Origin: Serinus canaria
Taxonomy: Eukaryota > Chordata > Aves > Passeriformes > Fringillidae
Length of the DNA: 64,000 nt
Direction: 5' to 3'
NCBI RefSeq assembly: GCF_022539315.1
Contig: NC_066314.1
Span: 46,065,180 to 46,129,179 of the forward strand
Below the pieces are notes generated by a model, which saw only the letters and a program-made list of their open reading frames with translations, searched no databases and was not told the origin of the DNA. Numbering within the stretch: position 1 is the first letter of the stretch; each line of letters opens with the position of its first letter. Below, piece by piece: positions 59,251 through 64,000 of this stretch. The position numbers were made by a program, and so were the translations under genes.

Positions 59251-61589
59251 CCTGCCCCTTATGTGCGCTTGATGCAGTTTTTAAGTCCAATGGTGATTTT
59301 TGGTCTGGGTCTTCTAATATCTTATTGAACTCTTTCTCTGTCTTCATGCAGCCAGGCCATCGCCTTATTTTATTGAGTTGATGGATGTAGCATCCTTATC
59401 TTCTGTTTTGCACTTCTTGTGCATCTGTTCCCTAGAACAGAACATGGGGAACTAAAAAATGTTAGACTCAGGATAAATATTACAACTAAATAATCAGTGT
59501 ATTATCAATATTCTTCTCATCCCAAAGACAAAACACAGCACTGTACCAGTTACTAGGAAAATTAACTGCATTTCAGCCAAAAGCATATCTCTATGAAAGT
59601 CCACAGCTTGTGGCTCAAGGCTTCAGGAAATCCAGCTGCTCATGCTAAGCAACGAAAGCTAAGCAAACAGTATTCCAAATCACACAATATTACAGCTATG
59701 ACTCATTCTATTTCAAATTTATTTTAGCTAAACAACAAATATATGTCAACACTTGGTCCTTGGTTGCTGCCATAAATAAATTCACAGAAAAAGCTTCATT
59801 CTTTTCAGGCTGTAATAGGAGTATCCTACAAGATGACAGTGTTTGTACAGTAGTTTATATATGAAATAAGTGAAACTGTCTAGTAATTGAATGTCCCAAA
59901 GATGATGACAAAGATCTTCAAATAGGCCCAACCCACACAAAAAATGCAAGTTGTTGTTGAAACAGTAATGAAGCAACAATTTCCAAGGTGGTGTGGGATG
60001 CCTCTCTGATATCCTCCAGCATCCTTGGCTGTGGATGAAGCTTTTCTGTCTGGAGTTACTGATTCTCTCATTCCAGGGAAGGGCTGCTTTCCATATTGAT
60101 TTGAATGCCAGTCCTCTAATCAGCTGGAGAAAATGAGTCACTTATATAAGCCAAAGAAAAGGGAATGCTTCTGCAATACAGCTCACATGAATAGCTAGGA
60201 CTGAGCGCTGTTTGGCTCCTGAAATCCAGCTTCTGCATCTTCTCACCCTGTTTCCTTGGGGCTGTTTTGACTGAAAGGAGTGGGAATTTGGGAGGCTTTC
60301 CTCTTCTGACTGGTTCTTTTTCAAGGCAGTCGGTGAAGGCAAGTGGAAGGCATGACACCCTCTTCAGGCAAAGATATCAATGGGCTAGGGAACCCCAGCT
60401 TTGCGGTGAGTCTGCTCTCTGAAGGGTAATTCTTGCATAAAGAGGTGCAAACCCTGGGGAAGGAGGAGAAGGGGAGAGCTGGGGGCTCGGGCTGCTGCAG
60501 TGATTCTGGTGTGTGCTAAACTTCTGTCTCGGCTCTTATTGACAAGAATCTGAGGAATGATTTCCTCACTACAGCCCCTGCTGCTGCTGCAGGCTCAGTG
60601 TACTTTCTACTCTCTGGCACCCTTTTAATTTCTTTTCCCTCCACTGTTTCTAAAATGATAATGTAGATGAATGGTCCTGCATGTGTATCTGTACTGAAAA
60701 ACAGGTGAGCTTGTGGTTATGTTCATGGTAAAGCATTTTATGTATGCATTAGAAAAATTACAACTGAATTTTAGCCTAGTAAAGACTGTTTTTCTTTGTC
60801 TTTTGGACCTATTTCCAAAGAGAAATGAGATGAATTGTTAGAAATGTGAGTGAAGAAGAGATTCGGGTGTCAGCTGAGGAGGGCATCCTGTAGAATTATA
60901 GACGTGTAGTAAAAGCTGCAAATGATGTGCCAGTCCAGGGGTGTGTGGTACACTGAGAATGCTATAACAGCCATGGGCAAGGTCCTGGGATATGACAGCC
61001 CTCTTCCTATCCCAAAGCAGGGGTCACCTCCATTAGAAACTAAAAACTTTGCTTATTTTCTGTCAGCAGGTATGAAGGAGTAGGGTCCTGCAAACATCTT
61101 GCTACCTTGATACAGACCACCTGTCTGTGCTACCTTGGAGGAAGCATTTAACCTCCTAGTGTATAAGCCCCACATTTCTTGGGTAGCTCTAGGTGAACTT
61201 GCTATGTGCAGTGGAGGTGCTGTGCCAGCTGTGGGCAGAGCCTCAGGGAAGTGCTCAGTCAGTTTTCTTTCATTATTTTTAACAGGCTCACCATTTTAAC
61301 TTGTTCTGCCAGAACACATATCAGACTTGTGAATTTTTATGGTTTGAATCACCCTCAAGGAGGTAGAAGACAAGGGTCTTTTACCTGTGGTTCAAGCAGT
61401 TCAGTTCCTGATTGCCTTCCTGATACATCTATTTAAGATGTGATTGAGGACCCTCGTGCAGTGTCTGGACCCTGAGGCACATGGAAGGTGTACTGGTCCC
61501 CTGGATTCATGGGAGCAGCTGGGCTGAGAACCCTGCTCCAGACTGCTCCTGCCTTGTCCTCCTGCCAGCATCTCAGCCTCACAGGCTGG
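59251..61589. other. Intergenic sequence
   Basis: A minus-strand open frame of 119 codons (60141-59782) and shorter ones overlap it, but none has a recognisable domain or good splice context. Nothing is called. Confidence 0.6.
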
Positions 61590-61880
61590 CTGAGGTTAGA
61601 ATGCAACTCTGGAGATCACCATCTCCAAACCCCTGCTCAAGCAGGGCTGTCCAGAGCCAGCTGCCTAGGGCTGTGTCTAGACAGTTTTTTAATATCTCTA
61701 AGGATGGAGAATCCACAACCTCTCCAGGCAACCTGTGCAGTGCTTGGTTACTCTCACAGCAAAAAAATGTTTTCAGATATTAAGATGGTACCTCCTGCAT
61801 TTCAGTTTGAGTCCAGTGCCTTTGCTCCTTTCTCATCCTGATATCTGCACTCCATCCTTTTCCTGATGAGCCCTGCTCAC
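61590..61880 (-). mobile_element. CR1 LINE fragment, antisense orientation
   Basis: CTCCAAACCCCTGCTCAAGC AGGGC, then TTTTTTAATATCTCTAAGGA TGGAGAATCCACAACCTCTC CAGGCAACCTGTGCAGTGCT TGGTTACTCTCACAGC and TACCTCCTGCATTTCAGTTT match the reverse complement of the CR1 3' ORF2 region. Decayed, no intact frame. Confidence 0.9.
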
Positions 61881-62309
61881 TCTCCTCCAGCTCCTGGGGA
61901 GGGTCAGGCGCTCATGTGATGATCATGTGGGCCTGTTACTGGCACAGGCTCTGCCTGCCTGGAATATTCCTCCTGGTTAATACAGGGAAAATTGCAATGA
62001 AAAGAAAGGAGCTTACTGCTGTCTGCCTAGCTTAGCATTTGTCTACCCATGGTGTTATTCAGGAGTAATTGTCTCCAAATAATTCCATGCATGGGCAGTC
62101 TTAAGTACCTTGCTGTACATTTGTTAATCCATGGCTCAGGCTCTCTTGTTCTGAAATGAAAATGTCTGCCCAGGGAGTTATTAAGGGGCACCTTTTGCTC
62201 TTGAAGTTCATGCCTGAGTCAGTTTGAATTAAGTCTGCCTTCACCTATCTATTTTGAAGTATCTGTAATGCTCCCAGTTTGCCCAGGCTGGGTAAATACA
62301 CTGTGTTTG
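61881..62309. other. Intergenic sequence
   Basis: No identifiable feature. Confidence 0.6.
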
Positions 62310-62460
62310 TTAAAGAGGCTTCTCCAGCGTAGGAATGCCGGAGCAGAGTCTCGGGCTTTAACTTGATTAAGGTCATTTATTTGAGTGGTACTGCAGTAGA
62401 AACAGCTCGAGCTGGGTGCTGCTGGAGAGGACCCTTGAACAAAGAAATTAAAAATTCATT
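62310..62460 (+). repeat. LTR-like repeat fragment, copy B
   Basis: GAGTCTCGGGCTTTAACTTG, TTTATTTGAGTGGTACTGCA GTAGAAACAGCTCGAGCTGG GTGCTGCTGGAGAGGACCC and TTGAACAAAGAAATT run parallel to copy A at 59101-59250. Same strand, 3.2 kb apart, clearly diverged. Confidence 0.45.
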
Positions 62461-64000
62461 CAATCATACTCTTACAACCTGAGTTCCCCACTCCTCACAC
62501 AACAGTTCAGATCAATACCAATATTAGGGTCTGAGGCCTTAGGGATTACATGGCCTGTTTTCAACAGCATGACCTAAAGTAGAACTTTGGAGACTCAACC
62601 AAGAGAATGCAAACCTGGAGGTTTCAGGCAAATGATTTTGGAAATAATCTGCCACATCTGCAAATTTACAACAGAAGGTAACATTAATTTTATATCTCTG
62701 TTCCTGACCACAGCACTATCTGTTTGCCTCCACCAGTAGGCAGACCAGGAGTGTTACTGCAGACACTTTGCTGTCGTGATGACTATTTTGGTGTCTTCAG
62801 GTTCCTGCAGGACTTGGAGGATAAAAAAATAAGCAACAACAAAAAAGAAGTTTGGTGCAGACAAACTGATTAGGCTTCTCCAGACAGCAGGTTTCTGTCC
62901 CTGCCTGACAGAGCAAGGCATGTCAGCTCAGAAAAGCCCTCTGCTGCCAGGATGCTGAGGACTTGCTGGTTGGAGATGGGCCAATGAAACAAATGCTTTG
63001 GGATCTTAATTAGCTTTTGCATCTGGCTCTAAGTGTTGTGGTTTCTCAGGCAGCTTCTTTCCACCCTATGTATATGTGTGTGTGTGTGCACAGGGGTCAG
63101 AGTGGGCTGGAAGGAGGCACGGACAACCAGAAGAATTTGCTCAACTTAAAAGCTGTGGCAAGTGAAGCAAAGCACTACTTTGCTTTCCTTGGCAAAAGGC
63201 ATCTTTATATAAATAGACACTGTAAGGCATAGAGCTCCCTGGGGCTTCTGGCTGCCTGGGAGGAGATCCAAGCCTTCCTGGGTAGCAGTTTCAGCCAGCT
63301 CCTTTGGCATGGATGCTGGGATTTCCCACCTACTGGTGTCCCTGTGTTTCACCCAGCTCCTCTGGAGAAGCAGGGTTTTCTAGCAGGACAAAAGGCAGGT
63401 GTCTTTGTCAAGGCAGAACATTGGTAAAGGTAAGCATAAGGAGATTGAAAGAGAAGATCTAGGAAATGCAATATAAAATGTGCTTGTACTCAGTAATTAG
63501 TGGCAGCCAGGTATTTTAGCATGTTTTATAAAAAATGCTGTTTGGGTGGAATTGCCAGGAGGTGCAGAGATCAGAGGACAGGGCAGCTTTCACTGATAAG
63601 CCCACTGCACTCTTTTCCTTGCTTCTGGTTGCGGTTTCTTCATCCTTAACTAGATTTTAATGATATTAACACACTTTGTCTGGATGTCCCTTTGAGACTG
63701 AGACACCCTCTAGTGTTTCTTCAGGCCTAGACACACCAGCACATACAAAAATTTTCCATATATGTTTTGTGCCTCTGTTTTAATTTCCCCTCCTTGGTTT
63801 TGTTTTGTTTATTTTTTTTTTTTTCCAATATTGTGGCATTGTTGAAAGCTACACAGGAGGTATTCCTGCCAGATGTGGAGCATGGCTGCTAGAGAAGCAG
63901 CTGCTGGGCATCTGCAGGGCCAGGCTCTGGCTAACAAAGTGTCTCTCCTGTTGTCCAGGGTAAACGTGGGAGTCATTTGTCACCAGCTCATGCTGCCTGT
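62461..64000. other. Intergenic sequence to window end
   Basis: A TG run at 63072-63088 and a T-run near 63812-63826 are the only structured elements seen. No exon recognised. Confidence 0.6.

Overview
The window is vertebrate nuclear DNA and almost certainly avian. The repeats are the main evidence: CR1 LINE fragments throughout, an avian ERVL-type LTR remnant, and a tRNA-Ile-derived SINE with a CR1-like tail of the kind described from zebra finch, which points towards a songbird or close relative. Genes are split into short exons with GT-AG junctions and long AT-rich introns. No bacterial-type gene, CRISPR array or operon is present.

Region 1 (1-38363, + strand) holds most of CNOT4, the RING E3 ligase and RNA-binding subunit associated with the CCR4-NOT complex. 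Eleven coding exons are visible. They run from just after the RING finger (whose exon lies upstream of the window) through the RRM, the C3H1 zinc finger and the long Ser/Pro-rich tail to the stop codon. All exon phases fit. Leaving out one in-frame 156-bp exon (16588-16743) gives a protein equal in length to the 713-residue human long isoform as I recall it. The introns carry an old CR1/L3-type LINE, an ERVL LTR remnant and small CR1 tails. The probable 3'UTR follows to about 39.5-39.8 kb.

Region 2 (about 39.8-53.4 kb) is richer in GC and CpG. It holds a convergent, minus-strand gene assembled here from splice-compatible exons: a signal peptide with two N-glycosylation sequons, one sushi (CCP) domain, one transmembrane helix with a short basic stretch, and a cytoplasmic tail that begins with a seven-glutamine run. 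Layout and transmembrane residues resemble SUSD3, so I call it SUSD3-like. The first three exons are well supported, the fourth fairly well, and the last two are tentative. The locus also contains a CpG island overlapping exon 4, a 47-bp minisatellite, a CR1 carrying reverse-transcriptase remnants, and a pair of roughly 0.4-kb near-identical direct repeats, one in the sushi-TM intron and one just beyond the proposed 3' end.

Region 3 (53.4-64 kb) appears intergenic. It holds CR1 tails, the tRNA-Ile SINE, two related LTR-like fragments and simple repeats. No convincing coding exon was recognised there. CNOT4 and the sushi gene are neighbours with no evident functional link.
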